From positions 1 through 13,841 of the forward strand of contig JAKALX010000050.1 in assembly GCA_021823905.1 (NCBI GenBank): a stretch of 13,841 nt of DNA, in the 5' to 3' direction. The notes beneath the pieces are model-generated. The model did no database searches. It was not told the DNA's origin and saw nothing but the letters and a program-made list of their open reading frames with translations. The translations under genes and the position numbers were made by a program. Below, piece by piece: positions 7,276 through 13,841 of the stretch. Position 1 is the stretch's first letter. Each line of letters starts with the position of its first letter. Origin of the DNA: Chloroflexota bacterium. Its GTDB lineage: Bacteria > Chloroflexota > Dehalococcoidia > Tepidiformales > Tepidiformaceae.

Positions 7276-8340
7276 ATGATCCTCACGACTCAAGAGATCG
7301 AGCTGACTGCGCTGGCGGCGCGGACCGGCTGGGCGATCAAGCCCGAAGGTGCCTGCCGGGGCGAGGTCTGTGTGCCGCTGCCGGCGGGCGCGGTCAACCA
7401 CGGCAGCGTGAATGCTCGGGCGCTTTCCGACCGGCTGGGGATGCCGATCGTCCGAGACGCGGCGACCGGTATCGAATGCATGGGACCTGCCGCGCTAGGA
7501 CGGGCGCTGAACAGCACGGAGGCAGCGGAACTCGTCCTACCGGACCTCGCGAAGGACGGTCGTGAATTCCGCCTGAGTTCGTTACGCGGTCAGAAGGTGC
7601 TTCTCGTTGCCTGGGCCTCGTGGTGAGGATGCCGGCTTGACCTGCCCGTGTGGCAGGCGCTCCGCAGCGAACTTCACCCCAAGGGTCTCGAGATAGTCAC
7701 GGTCGCGCTCGACGTGGATCCCGAGGCGCCGCGCCAGTGGATCGAGCGCGCGCACCCGGAGCACCCATCGCTCCTCGATAGCGCCCACCTCGTGGACGAG
7801 CTCTTCGGCATGGTGAACGTCCCCAATGCGGTCTGGATCGACGAGGAAGGGATCATCGTGCGGCCGGCCGAACCGGCGGCGCCGTCACGGCCCGCGGACG
7901 AGCCGCGGCGGAGCCGGGAGCTGCCGCCGGATACGCCCGAGTACCTGCGCGAGGTGATGGCCGAGGCACGGAAGATCCGATTGGACAGCGGTGCCTACAC
8001 CGCGGCGCTGCGCGACTGGGTGGACAATGGCGCCGAGAGCCGATTCGCGCTCTCGCCCGATGAGGTCATCCGACGCAGCGGCGTTCGCGGGAGCGCGGAG
8101 GCGACCGCCGCGGCCGAGTTCGAACTTGGCCATTACCTCTGGCAGCACGGGCGCCAGGAGCTGGCGCCCCCCCACTGGCGGGAGGCGCACCGGCTCCAGC
8201 CGCAGAATTGGACGTACAAGCGCCAGGCGTGGGTGCTTGCCAACCCGCTCCAGGGGCCCACGGACCTCTACGACTCGGACTGGTTGACCGACACGCGGAA
8301 GGTCGGCGCGGAAAACTACTACCCACCTCTGGAGTTGTGA
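7276..8340 (+). CDS. ResA-like thioredoxin-fold selenoprotein (WAxxUGC motif), TGA at 7624-7626 read as selenocysteine
   Basis: Two frame-matched open stretches, 7276-7623 and 7627-8340, are separated by one TGA. Read through, they give one 354-residue protein. Residues 1-82 are an N-terminal domain with CRGEVC (27-32). At 87-150 is a redoxin domain: VLPDL, FRLSSLRGQKVLLVAWASW, then U117-G118-C119-R120, LDLP, VWQAL and GLEIVTVALD. The TGA is exactly where the attacking cysteine of TlpA/ResA proteins sits. The C-terminal part (about 190-354) is helical, TPR-like (REAHRLQPQNWTYKRQAW). I recall this layout as the ResA-like WAxxUGC motif family; domain, motif and length agree. The ATG at 7276 has GAGGGA six bases upstream. 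A SECIS-like hairpin follows the TGA. Probably a thiol/selenol oxidoreductase or peroxidase-like enzyme. No signal peptide is seen, so it should be cytoplasmic. A nonsense mutation or base error is the alternative but fits worse. Confidence 0.88.
7627..7664 (+). promoter_or_regulatory. Bacterial SECIS-like element directly after the selenocysteine TGA
   Basis: CCTGCC (7641-7646) and GGCAGG (7652-7657) form a perfect 6-bp stem around the loop CGTGT (7647-7651). A short lower helix can form between CGG (7633-7635) and CCG (7662-7664). The loop begins 20 bases after the TGA and has a G among its first two bases, which is the spacing and loop rule known for bacterial SECIS elements bound by SelB. 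The element lies inside the coding region, as it must in bacteria. Confidence 0.7.
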
Positions 8341-8387
8341 CTGGGCACAGGGCGTTGTGGGGGGAGCGTCCAACCGCCGCAGGTAAC

Positions 8388-8408
8388 GGTTCAGGCGAAG
8401 ACCTGACC
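8388..8408 (+). terminator. Weak hairpin downstream of the selenoprotein gene
   Basis: TCAGG (8391-8395) pairs with CCTGA (8402-8406), extended by GG/CC past one bulged T, 47 bases beyond the selenoprotein stop. No T-run follows. It is offered only as a possible transcript end. Confidence 0.2.
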
Positions 8409-8431
8409 ACGATCAAGCCTATACGTAGTGG

Positions 8432-8587
8432 GTAGTGCGGCAACGATTCACCGGGGCATTTCCGGCTCCCCGACTCCGGCTATTGACGGACTGCGGGCAT
8501 ATCGCCTCCCTGGACCAGCCCGGCGTTGTGGCGGAAGAGATGGAGGCGTTCCTCGATGGACTCGCCCCGAGCGGCGGGCGAGCGTAG
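8432..8587 (+). pseudogene. C-terminal remnant of an alpha/beta-hydrolase
   Basis: A frame opening after a TAG at 8426 and ending at the TAG at 8585-8587 encodes about 51 residues. They read APRLRLLTDCGHIASLDQP, then GVVAEEMEAFLDGLA. This is the usual end of an alpha/beta-hydrolase: the strand before the catalytic His, the DCGH motif with that His, then the final helix (pattern xxCGHxxxLxxPxxVAxxxxxFLxxL). There is no room upstream for the remaining ~200 residues, because the selenoprotein stop is only about 90 bases away, and no nucleophile motif is present. No good start or ribosome site is seen. It is probably a leftover of a deleted gene, not a working enzyme. Confidence 0.6.
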
Positions 8588-8793
8588 GTGCAGCCGCGAA
8601 GCCTCATGACCGATCCACTCTCCCAGGTCCCGCTCCAGGAGAAGAGCCACCGTCATGAAGACGAGCTTCCCAATCCCTTAAGGTGGTCGAGGGACGGCGA
8701 CATAGTCAGGATCTCCGAATCGGGGAGGGACTTGTAAGACGATGTCCTCATGGTGTTCAGGGCCACACCGGCTGGAACCGGTGTCGATCTGGC
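8588..8793. other. Intergenic stretch after the hydrolase remnant; no firm gene
   Basis: A 43-codon frame from ATG 8606 to TAA 8737 on the plus strand gives a hydrophilic peptide ending RWSRDGDIVRISESGRDL. It has no convincing ribosome site and no family I recognise. With the neighbouring hydrolase tail it may be another gene remnant. Nothing else was seen except the hairpin at 8765-8784. Confidence 0.3.
8765..8784 (-). terminator. Hairpin just beyond the possible small minus-strand gene
   Basis: ACACCGG (8765-8771) and CCGGTGT (8778-8784) make a perfect 7-bp stem with a 6-base loop, nine bases past the TAG that closes the frame at 8794-9033. No T-run follows, so termination is only possible, but the position suits a 3' end. 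Confidence 0.3.
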
Positions 8794-9033
8794 CTACGGG
8801 GTGGTGGGGTAAGGGAAGAACTTCGTCGCCCCTATGCCGGTCGTCGTCGAATTGCGGGCGAGGATGTCGTCCGCGTTATCGCCACTGAGGCCGAGACCAG
8901 CGAGCCGGGCTGTGGTGGGAGTCCCGGGCACGGGGCGGGCTGTGAAGACGAAGTAGATCACCGGCGCGCTCGAATCAGCAACCAGCTGCGAGCCCGCGGA
9001 ACGCGAGGGTTCAGAACTGCGCGTGCCTGTCAT
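8794..9033 (-). CDS. Possible small hypothetical protein
   Basis: A 79-codon frame begins at ATG 9033 with GGAG nine bases upstream. The product has a Ser/Arg-rich start, a short hydrophobic stretch (APVIYFVFTARPVP) and a Gly/Thr/Asn-rich end (LSGDNADDILARNSTTTG). I recognise no family. The amino-acid make-up of the last 60 residues looks more protein-like than that of the overlapping plus-strand frame, and a hairpin sits just past the stop. It could be a small gene, or the end of a larger gene broken upstream, since the frame stays open to 9201 with an unnatural Arg-rich sequence. Confidence 0.28.
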   Translation of the reverse strand: MTGTRSSEPSRSAGSQLVADSSAPVIYFVFTARPVPGTPTTARLAGLGLSGDNADDILARNSTTTGIGATKFFPYPTTP

Positions 9034-9186
9034 ACAAACGCGCTCCGCGTGTCGCGCGCCGCGGTAACGTGCGCTTGGTAGTATTGGGGACCGGCGTCTC
9101 AACAAGTGCCGCCCGTGCCCTGCCATGTCAACCGAGGTCCTGGATCGCCTGGGCGTCGCGGGATTGTGAACTGGAAAGGTGTAGCG

Positions 9187-10194
9187 ATGGGTGTTGCCCA
9201 AGGTTATCAGGGCGAGGCCGTGGTAATGACTCGGAATCTCTACGCGGGCACCGACTACGCCAGCCTTCTCAATCCTCCGCCAGGCGAGCTTGGCCTCCTC
9301 AAGAGTGTCGAGGCTGCCTGGAACCAGGTGCTCAGCAACAACTTCCCCGAGCGCGCACGGGCGCTGGCGGACGAGATCGTTGCAGCTCGACCAGACCTAA
9401 TTGGCCTCCAGGAGGTCACCCTTCTTTCCACAACGAATCAGACGAATGGCAAGCTCGGGCCCGGCTTCGACCACCTCGAGATCCTGCTTGGCGAACTCTC
9501 GGCCCGCGGGGCGCCGTACACGGCACTTGTAAGCACCAACGACTTCGACGCAGCCATGCCCACGCTACCCGCCGCGGTGGGTGGTGCCGACCTCGTGATT
9601 CGGATCGTGGATCGGGATGTGCTCCTCACCCGGGCCGACCTTCCGGCTGCCGCGTTGGAAGTTCTTGGCACACAGTCGGGTCAGTTCGAGGAAAGAATGA
9701 TGCTCCTTGGCATGGTTCCCCTTGTGCGCGGCTGGGTCGCCGCCGACGTTCGGGTTCGCGGCATCCTGCTCCGGATCGTCAGCACCCACCTGGAGCCGTA
9801 CGACGAATCGGTTCAGCTCTGCCAGGCACAGGCGCTCCTCGATGGCCCCGCCCGCACAGAGCTTCCATTGGTGCTTCTTGGCGACTTCAACAGCGGTTCG
9901 CCCGACAGCGAAACGCCTTTCAAAGCGACCTACGCATACCTGCTTGATTCGGCGCACGGCTTGAGCGATGCGTGGCGGGCGTTGGATCCAACCTCGCCAG
10001 GGTTCACGAGTTCGCAGGCGCCGGACCTGCGTAACCCGGCCTCACAATTGAGCAGCCGAATCGACTTCGTTCTCACGCGCGGGTTGCGCGCGAAAGGGGC
10101 GTCCCTGACCGGCTATTTGCCCGTGTCCAAAACCCCCTCGGGACTGTGGCCTTCGGACCATGCCGGCCTTCAGGTTGCACTCGACCTTGCCTAA
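9187..10194 (+). CDS. Endonuclease/exonuclease/phosphatase (EEP) superfamily hydrolase
   Basis: This 335-residue protein has the complete set of EEP metal and catalytic motifs in order: TRNLYAG with Asn17, LQEV with Glu76, STHLE with His201, LGDFNSG with Asp233 and Asn235, SRIDFVL with Asp293, and SDHAGL with Asp324/His325. These place it among DNase I-like phosphoesterases, which cut phosphodiester or phosphomonoester bonds using Mg2+. The NLYAGTDY opening is like a bacterial subgroup with no settled substrate, so nucleic acid, sphingolipid-type and inositol-phosphate substrates all remain possible. The ATG at 9187 has GGAAAGG seven bases upstream, better than the upstream in-frame ATG at 9106, whose extension is not homologous-looking. 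No signal peptide or membrane segment is visible, so it is probably cytoplasmic. It appears to be transcribed alone, towards the membrane-protein gene. Confidence 0.87.
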   Translation: MGVAQGYQGEAVVMTRNLYAGTDYASLLNPPPGELGLLKSVEAAWNQVLSNNFPERARALADEIVAARPDLIGLQEVTLLSTTNQTNGKLGPGFDHLEILLGELSARGAPYTALVSTNDFDAAMPTLPAAVGGADLVIRIVDRDVLLTRADLPAAALEVLGTQSGQFEERMMLLGMVPLVRGWVAADVRVRGILLRIVSTHLEPYDESVQLCQAQALLDGPARTELPLVLLGDFNSGSPDSETPFKATYAYLLDSAHGLSDAWRALDPTSPGFTSSQAPDLRNPASQLSSRIDFVLTRGLRAKGASLTGYLPVSKTPSGLWPSDHAGLQVALDLA

Positions 10195-10339
10195 GCTCCG
10201 CCAACGTTAAGGTCGAAAACGGGAGGAGCGACGAGGACGGCGGGCGACCCCGCGCGGCAAGGGTTTAGCGTTTATCCCCAAGAACCGGATATCGGCTGGG
10301 GACACCAAGTGCAAGACGATGACTCATGGTGATAGCGGC

Positions 10340-10365
10340 GGTAGCCCCCGGCGGGGAACGCTACC
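10340..10365. terminator. Strong hairpin between the convergent EEP and membrane-protein genes
   Basis: GGTAGC plus CCCC (10340-10349) pairs with GGGG (10353-10356) and GCTACC (10360-10365), giving ten pairs with a 3-base loop and an AAC bulge. It lies about 145 bases after the EEP stop and 80 bases beyond the end of the minus-strand gene. No T-run is present on either side. Confidence 0.3.
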
Positions 10366-10417
10366 ACGCTTCCAACCCGAGCTCTTTCCTGTCCAAGCGG
10401 CCCGGTCGCGAGGAATG

Positions 10418-10439
10418 ACCACGATTCTGTCATCGTGGT
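10418..10439 (-). terminator. Hairpin directly after the membrane-protein gene
   Basis: ACCACGAT (10418-10425) and ATCGTGGT (10432-10439) form a perfect 8-bp stem with a 6-base loop, seven bases past the TGA of the minus-strand gene at 10447. On the minus strand it is followed by CATTCC and not by a T-run. Its position makes it the likely end of the regulator/membrane-protein transcript. Confidence 0.45.
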
Positions 10440-10446
10440 GGCCAAT

Positions 10447-10896
10447 TCAGCGAAGATCGACGAAGAACATCTTTCGCTGTCCACCTTGCAGGCCGTCGAT
10501 GATCACCTCGAAAGGCGGGGAATCGCCATCCAACCAGGCCGCCGTCATTCCGGCCGTGAGGTCCATCCGCATGGCTGCGGCCACCTCCGGAGGCCCGTAG
10601 ACGTAGATGATCGGAGGGTCACGGCGGGCTACGCCCGCCAGTTGCCTGACAACCGGCCCCGGTGTTTCCTGACGGACCGTCGTCGCCGCGGTCTTGGGCT
10701 TGTGATTCTGCGTGGCCTCACCTGCTCGCAGCGCGAGCACGAACCCCGTGAGGAGCGCGATCGTGGCGAGTGCTCCGAGGGCATGGGCCGCCACTCGTGC
10801 GGCCGTGGCCATGCGTGGATGCCGAAAAGCCTGTGGTTGTTCCATGCGGACAGGAGACGGGAATTTGCCGAGGCCGACTTCCGAGAAATCGCTCAT
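10447..10896 (-). CDS. Small single-pass membrane protein, hypothetical
   Basis: This 149-residue protein has a basic N-terminus, one hydrophobic segment at about 36-57 (HALGALATIALLTGFVLALR), then about 90 residues expected outside the membrane. That outer part has a charged linker followed by a compact-looking region (PPIIYVYGPPEVAAAMR, then FEVIIDGLQGGQRKMFFVDLR). I recognise no family. The start is uncertain: ATG 10896 lacks a clear ribosome site, and in-frame ATGs at 10845 and 10812 also precede the membrane segment. It begins 66 nt after the stop of the LuxR-type regulator on the same strand and could share its transcript, and a hairpin closes the unit. Confidence 0.55.
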   Translation of the reverse strand: MSDFSEVGLGKFPSPVRMEQPQAFRHPRMATAARVAAHALGALATIALLTGFVLALRAGEATQNHKPKTAATTVRQETPGPVVRQLAGVARRDPPIIYVYGPPEVAAAMRMDLTAGMTAAWLDGDSPPFEVIIDGLQGGQRKMFFVDLR

Positions 10897-10962
10897 TTAG
10901 GACCGGGCCGCTCATCGGAGCCGAAGCTGCGCTACGTCGGAAACCACGTAGGGGGATTCGAC

Positions 10963-13841
10963 TCAGATGAGACCGGCGCGAAGGGCCCAGGCGGTGGCGT
11001 CGGCCTTGCCGCGGACGTCGAGTTTCCGGTAGATGTTGCTGACGTGGCGTTCGACCGTGCGCTCGCTGATGACCAACCGGTCCGCGATCTCGCGGTTGCG
11101 TAGGCCCGTCGCCAGCAGGCGGAGGACCTCAGCTTCCCGGCGTGACAGAGGGTTCCCGGCGTCCGCGTCCCACTTCGCGGGAGTGCCGGTCATACCTCTG
11201 GCCGCCAGGTGGAACTGCCCATCCGAACTGCGAACGCGGGACTCGCGAGCTGACAGCTCGGCCCGGTGGGCGAGGATGTCGTCGAGGTAGAGGTTCGCGT
11301 CAAGTTGCCGGAACAGGGCCGCCGCGCGATCCAGTAACGATCGAGCCAACGCAAAGTTGCCCTCGCAGGCCGCAACCCGGGCAAGGCCCGCGAGGTTGCG
11401 GCCGATTTCGATGGGACACCCTTCGCGTTCGGCCCACGTCACACCTTCCGCGAAGGCTGCCCTCGCCTCGTCCACCAACCCGAGTCGAAGAGCCAGCGTG
11501 CCGCGCCCGGCGTCAACGCCGATTCCGGTCCAGAAACTGACCCAGTTCTTCCAGTGACGCGCCTCTTCCCATACCTCTCGGCAGAGGCTGTCGTCACCCA
11601 ATTCCGGCAGCGCCCGCGCTACCAGCGCGAAGCTCGAGGAGCGCTCGGCCGGATCACCCACGCGCGTTCGCCAGGCGACTGCCCAGCTCGAGAAGTCCGC
11701 ACTCGCCGCCTCCCTGCCCCGGGCGCCGAAGAGCACGGCTGTACGGTGAGCCGACGAGTTCAGGCGACGCTGAGAAGTGCTGCTTAGGCCGGCGGCACCA
11801 AGCATCGCCACTGCTTCAGGCCGAAGCCCCCTGACCAGTTTCCACCAGGACCCGGCAATCGGCCCGGCCGCAACGGGCAGGGACTGAAGATCGGTCGACA
11901 CCGGTTCTTTGCTCTGCATCGCTCCGAGCACCCATAAGTACATCGCCGCGATGTTCCCGGAAAAATGGCCGTACTTCGCGGCGAGTTGTGCGTTGGCCTC
12001 GGCGTACAGGCGAGCCAGGGCCAGGTCTCCGCAGGTCAAGGACCGAGAAGATGCCCAATTGAGACCTTCGCAGACATCGAAAGGTCGGCCGAGCCGCTCG
12101 TAGAGAGCAGCGGCTTCTGCGAAGTGGCGCGCGGCCTCCCGGAACTCCGTTCGGCGATTCGCTCGATATGCTGCCACCGTGGCGCGGAGCGCCTCCCCGG
12201 TTGACTCGTCTTGATGGTTGGCGAGGTCGAGCAACTCAGATTCTGGCCGCTCAATCTCGGCGAGCGAAACCTCTGATTCGCCTAGGAGCAGGTACCTGCG
12301 GCAGAGCTTAAGCCGAAGCGCGACCTCGGTCCGGGCTTCTACTCCGGTCTCTGCGGCGATGGCCTCGTTAAGAAGCGGGCCTGCGAACGGCAAGAGCACG
12401 AATCCGAGTGGGAGCTCGGCGACGGTCTCCGCCAGTCCGCGCAGGTCACCCGCGCGACGGTAGGCGTCGATGGCTGCGAGGAACAGCGGAACGCCGTCCG
12501 GCGTCCACGATCCGAAGGCAGTAGCCCAGGTGTTGGCAAGCGCGCGGAGCAACCTGGGGTCGGGATCCTCCACCCCTTCGGTCGCGGCCCGATACCATCG
12601 TGCCGCCTCCGCCCAAGCGAACTGGCGCTCGGCCTGTTCTCCGGCCAGAGCGGCGTAGCGCCGTGCTCGTCCCAGATGACCCGGTGTCAGAGCCCACGAC
12701 TCCAGGAAATGCCCGGCAAGCCGGCTCGCTCGCTGATCCGCGTGATCGCCCCAGCGGTCTTCCAGGGCCTCCCCAACCCGGCCGTGGAGGAGCGCACGTC
12801 GCGTGGTGGAGAGCTCGCCGAGCAGCGTCTCTTGCATCAGAGCATGGGTGAAACGGTAGCGGCCGGGCGGTTCCATCTCTTCGATGATCGAGTTCCCGAT
12901 GCCTTCGTCGATGAGCGCCACGAGTGCATCGTCCGCGTCGACTTCGCCGCCCGGCGATCGGCCGGCGTCGCGATGTCGTGGCACTGTGCCAGCGCCGCGC
13001 AGCGAGGCAAGCTCGTCGTAGGTAAACTCGCGCCCGACAACAGCGGCCACGAGCATCAGTTCGCGGGCTCTCTCAGACAGGCGGTCGAGGCGCCGGCCGA
13101 GTGCCTCTTTGACCCCCTGAGGGACCCTGACGGAGGACGCCTCAGCGGTGGTAATGGTCCCCTCCTCAGTCAGGAGCTGAACCAACTCGACCAGCAGGAA
13201 CGGGTTTCCTTCGGTCTGCTCGTGAAGGAGCGCCACGATCGGACCGCTCGGCTCCGCCCCGGCCGTCTCGCGAACATAGGCGCGGACGGCCTCGGTTGAG
13301 AGGCCACGCAGCACCAGACGTACGTACCCGGGATTGCGGTTGAGCCCGGCGAGCGCGCCCGACAGCGGATCGCCGCGGGACACGTCCGTGTCGCGGTAGG
13401 TCGAGACGATGAGCATTCTCAGTTGAGGGATGGCGCGAGCCACGTGCTCCAGGAGCTGGACCGTTGGCCTGTCCGACCAGTGCAGGTCCTCGAGGACGAC
13501 CACTATCGGGGACTCGGCGGTCATTGCCTCGAGCAGCGCGACGAAGGCGTCGAACAGGCGAAATTGGGCGGAGGCCGGGTCGATGATTGGCGGGGGAGCG
13601 TGCCCTCCAGCGGCCTCGGCCAGTTCCGGGAAGAGGCAGGCAAGCTTGCCCGCATGGGTGTCGCTCAGCGCGCCGACGACTGCGAACTTGTTGGTGCGGC
13701 CCCACTGACGGATGGCCTCGAGCCAGGGCCAATACGGAGGAGCCCCTGACGCCTCGTGGCTGCCGCCCCAGAGAACCTGAGCGCCACGTGCCTGTGCGTA
13801 CACCTCGAGCTCGTGGCAGAGCCGGGTCTTGCCAATGCCGG
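10963..13841 (-). CDS. Large ATP-binding LuxR-family transcriptional regulator (LAL type), N-terminus off the right edge
   Basis: 958 residues are visible. The first ones, GIGKTRL at 13839-13819, are the end of a Walker A loop, so only a short N-terminus or an extra N-terminal domain is missing. Walker B follows (VVVLEDLHWSD, visible residues about 113-123), then the strand LIVSTYRDTD, the pattern of AAA ATPases in MalT-like and cyclase-linked regulators. A long helical, TPR-like middle (about 350-880) is the usual sensor region. The last ~63 residues are a LuxR/GerE helix-turn-helix: LSRREAEVLRLLATGL, NREIADRLVISERTVERHVSNIY, RKLDVRGKADA. Such proteins bind ATP, respond to an unknown ligand or partner and then activate promoters. 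The GTG at 13803 is an internal Val, not the start. The target is unknown; the small membrane-protein gene downstream is the only likely operon partner in view. Confidence 0.92.
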   Translation of the reverse strand, partial: GIGKTRLCHELEVYAQARGAQVLWGGSHEASGAPPYWPWLEAIRQWGRTNKFAVVGALSDTHAGKLACLFPELAEAAGGHAPPPIIDPASAQFRLFDAFVALLEAMTAESPIVVVLEDLHWSDRPTVQLLEHVARAIPQLRMLIVSTYRDTDVSRGDPLSGALAGLNRNPGYVRLVLRGLSTEAVRAYVRETAGAEPSGPIVALLHEQTEGNPFLLVELVQLLTEEGTITTAEASSVRVPQGVKEALGRRLDRLSERARELMLVAAVVGREFTYDELASLRGAGTVPRHRDAGRSPGGEVDADDALVALIDEGIGNSIIEEMEPPGRYRFTHALMQETLLGELSTTRRALLHGRVGEALEDRWGDHADQRASRLAGHFLESWALTPGHLGRARRYAALAGEQAERQFAWAEAARWYRAATEGVEDPDPRLLRALANTWATAFGSWTPDGVPLFLAAIDAYRRAGDLRGLAETVAELPLGFVLLPFAGPLLNEAIAAETGVEARTEVALRLKLCRRYLLLGESEVSLAEIERPESELLDLANHQDESTGEALRATVAAYRANRRTEFREAARHFAEAAALYERLGRPFDVCEGLNWASSRSLTCGDLALARLYAEANAQLAAKYGHFSGNIAAMYLWVLGAMQSKEPVSTDLQSLPVAAGPIAGSWWKLVRGLRPEAVAMLGAAGLSSTSQRRLNSSAHRTAVLFGARGREAASADFSSWAVAWRTRVGDPAERSSSFALVARALPELGDDSLCREVWEEARHWKNWVSFWTGIGVDAGRGTLALRLGLVDEARAAFAEGVTWAEREGCPIEIGRNLAGLARVAACEGNFALARSLLDRAAALFRQLDANLYLDDILAHRAELSARESRVRSSDGQFHLAARGMTGTPAKWDADAGNPLSRREAEVLRLLATGLRNREIADRLVISERTVERHVSNIYRKLDVRGKADATAWALRAGLI

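Noticed and set aside
6036..7286. Long minus-strand open frame (416 codons)
   Set aside because: It overlaps the CoA-transferase in another frame and is very Arg-rich, typical of a GC-rich shadow.
7627..8340. Separate gene beginning after the TGA (for example GTG 7648)
   Set aside because: No ribosome site, the protein would begin in the middle of a thioredoxin fold, and the frame is continuous with the upstream half; selenocysteine read-through explains it better.
8683..9081. Plus-strand frame of 132 codons
   Set aside because: Arg/Gly/Cys-rich translation without ribosome site or domain; judged random open frame.
9106..9186. Upstream ATG for the EEP-family gene
   Set aside because: No ribosome site and no domain in the extra 27 residues; ATG 9187 has GGAAAGG at good spacing.
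1..13841. CRISPR array, insertion sequence, integrase or phage genes
   Set aside because: No regularly spaced repeats, terminal inverted repeats, transposase motifs or phage structural genes were seen on either strand.

Overview
This is a GC-rich bacterial window with good Shine-Dalgarno sequences and mostly minus-strand genes. Several things fit a soil or groundwater lineage such as Chloroflexota, Methylomirabilota/Rokubacteria or an actinobacterial relative: the family III CoA-transferase with hot-dog hydratase subunits, the large ATP-binding LuxR regulator, and a ResA-like selenoprotein. The sequence alone does not fix the phylum. If the selenoprotein is real, the host must encode selenocysteine machinery (selA/selB/selC/selD), none of which lies in this window.

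Layout. (1) 1-2832, minus strand: two genes separated by 3 nt. The first encodes a zinc ribbon followed by two membrane segments and a PH-like domain. The second, cut by the left edge, encodes four zinc ribbons, one membrane segment and an alpha/beta-hydrolase. Two back-to-back hairpins touch the ribosome binding site of the first gene. (2) 3196-6856, minus strand: a probable CoA-thioester operon. A fused double-domain family III CoA-transferase is followed by an N-terminal-type (catalytically silent) and a MaoC-type (catalytic) hot-dog subunit, which probably form a heterodimeric enoyl-CoA hydratase/dehydratase. A good sigma70-like promoter lies just upstream of the transferase. (3) 6857-7275: divergent control region with an 18-bp hairpin. 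(4) 7276-8340, plus strand: a thioredoxin-fold protein read through an in-frame TGA. The codon sits where the redox cysteine belongs (WASW-U-GC) and is followed by a SECIS-like hairpin, so this is a selenoprotein that ordinary gene callers would split in two. (5) 8341-9186: a degraded stretch with the C-terminal remnant of an alpha/beta-hydrolase and a possible small minus-strand gene. (6) 9187-10194, plus strand: an endonuclease/exonuclease/phosphatase-family enzyme with all catalytic motifs. (7) 10447-13841, minus strand: a large AAA/LuxR transcriptional regulator running off the right edge (its Walker A motif is the last thing visible), followed by a small single-pass membrane protein.

The regions look like independent modules rather than one pathway. 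The strongest observation is the selenocysteine recoding. The least familiar is the pair of membrane proteins carrying cytoplasmic zinc ribbons. No tRNA, rRNA, CRISPR array, insertion sequence or attachment site was recognised.
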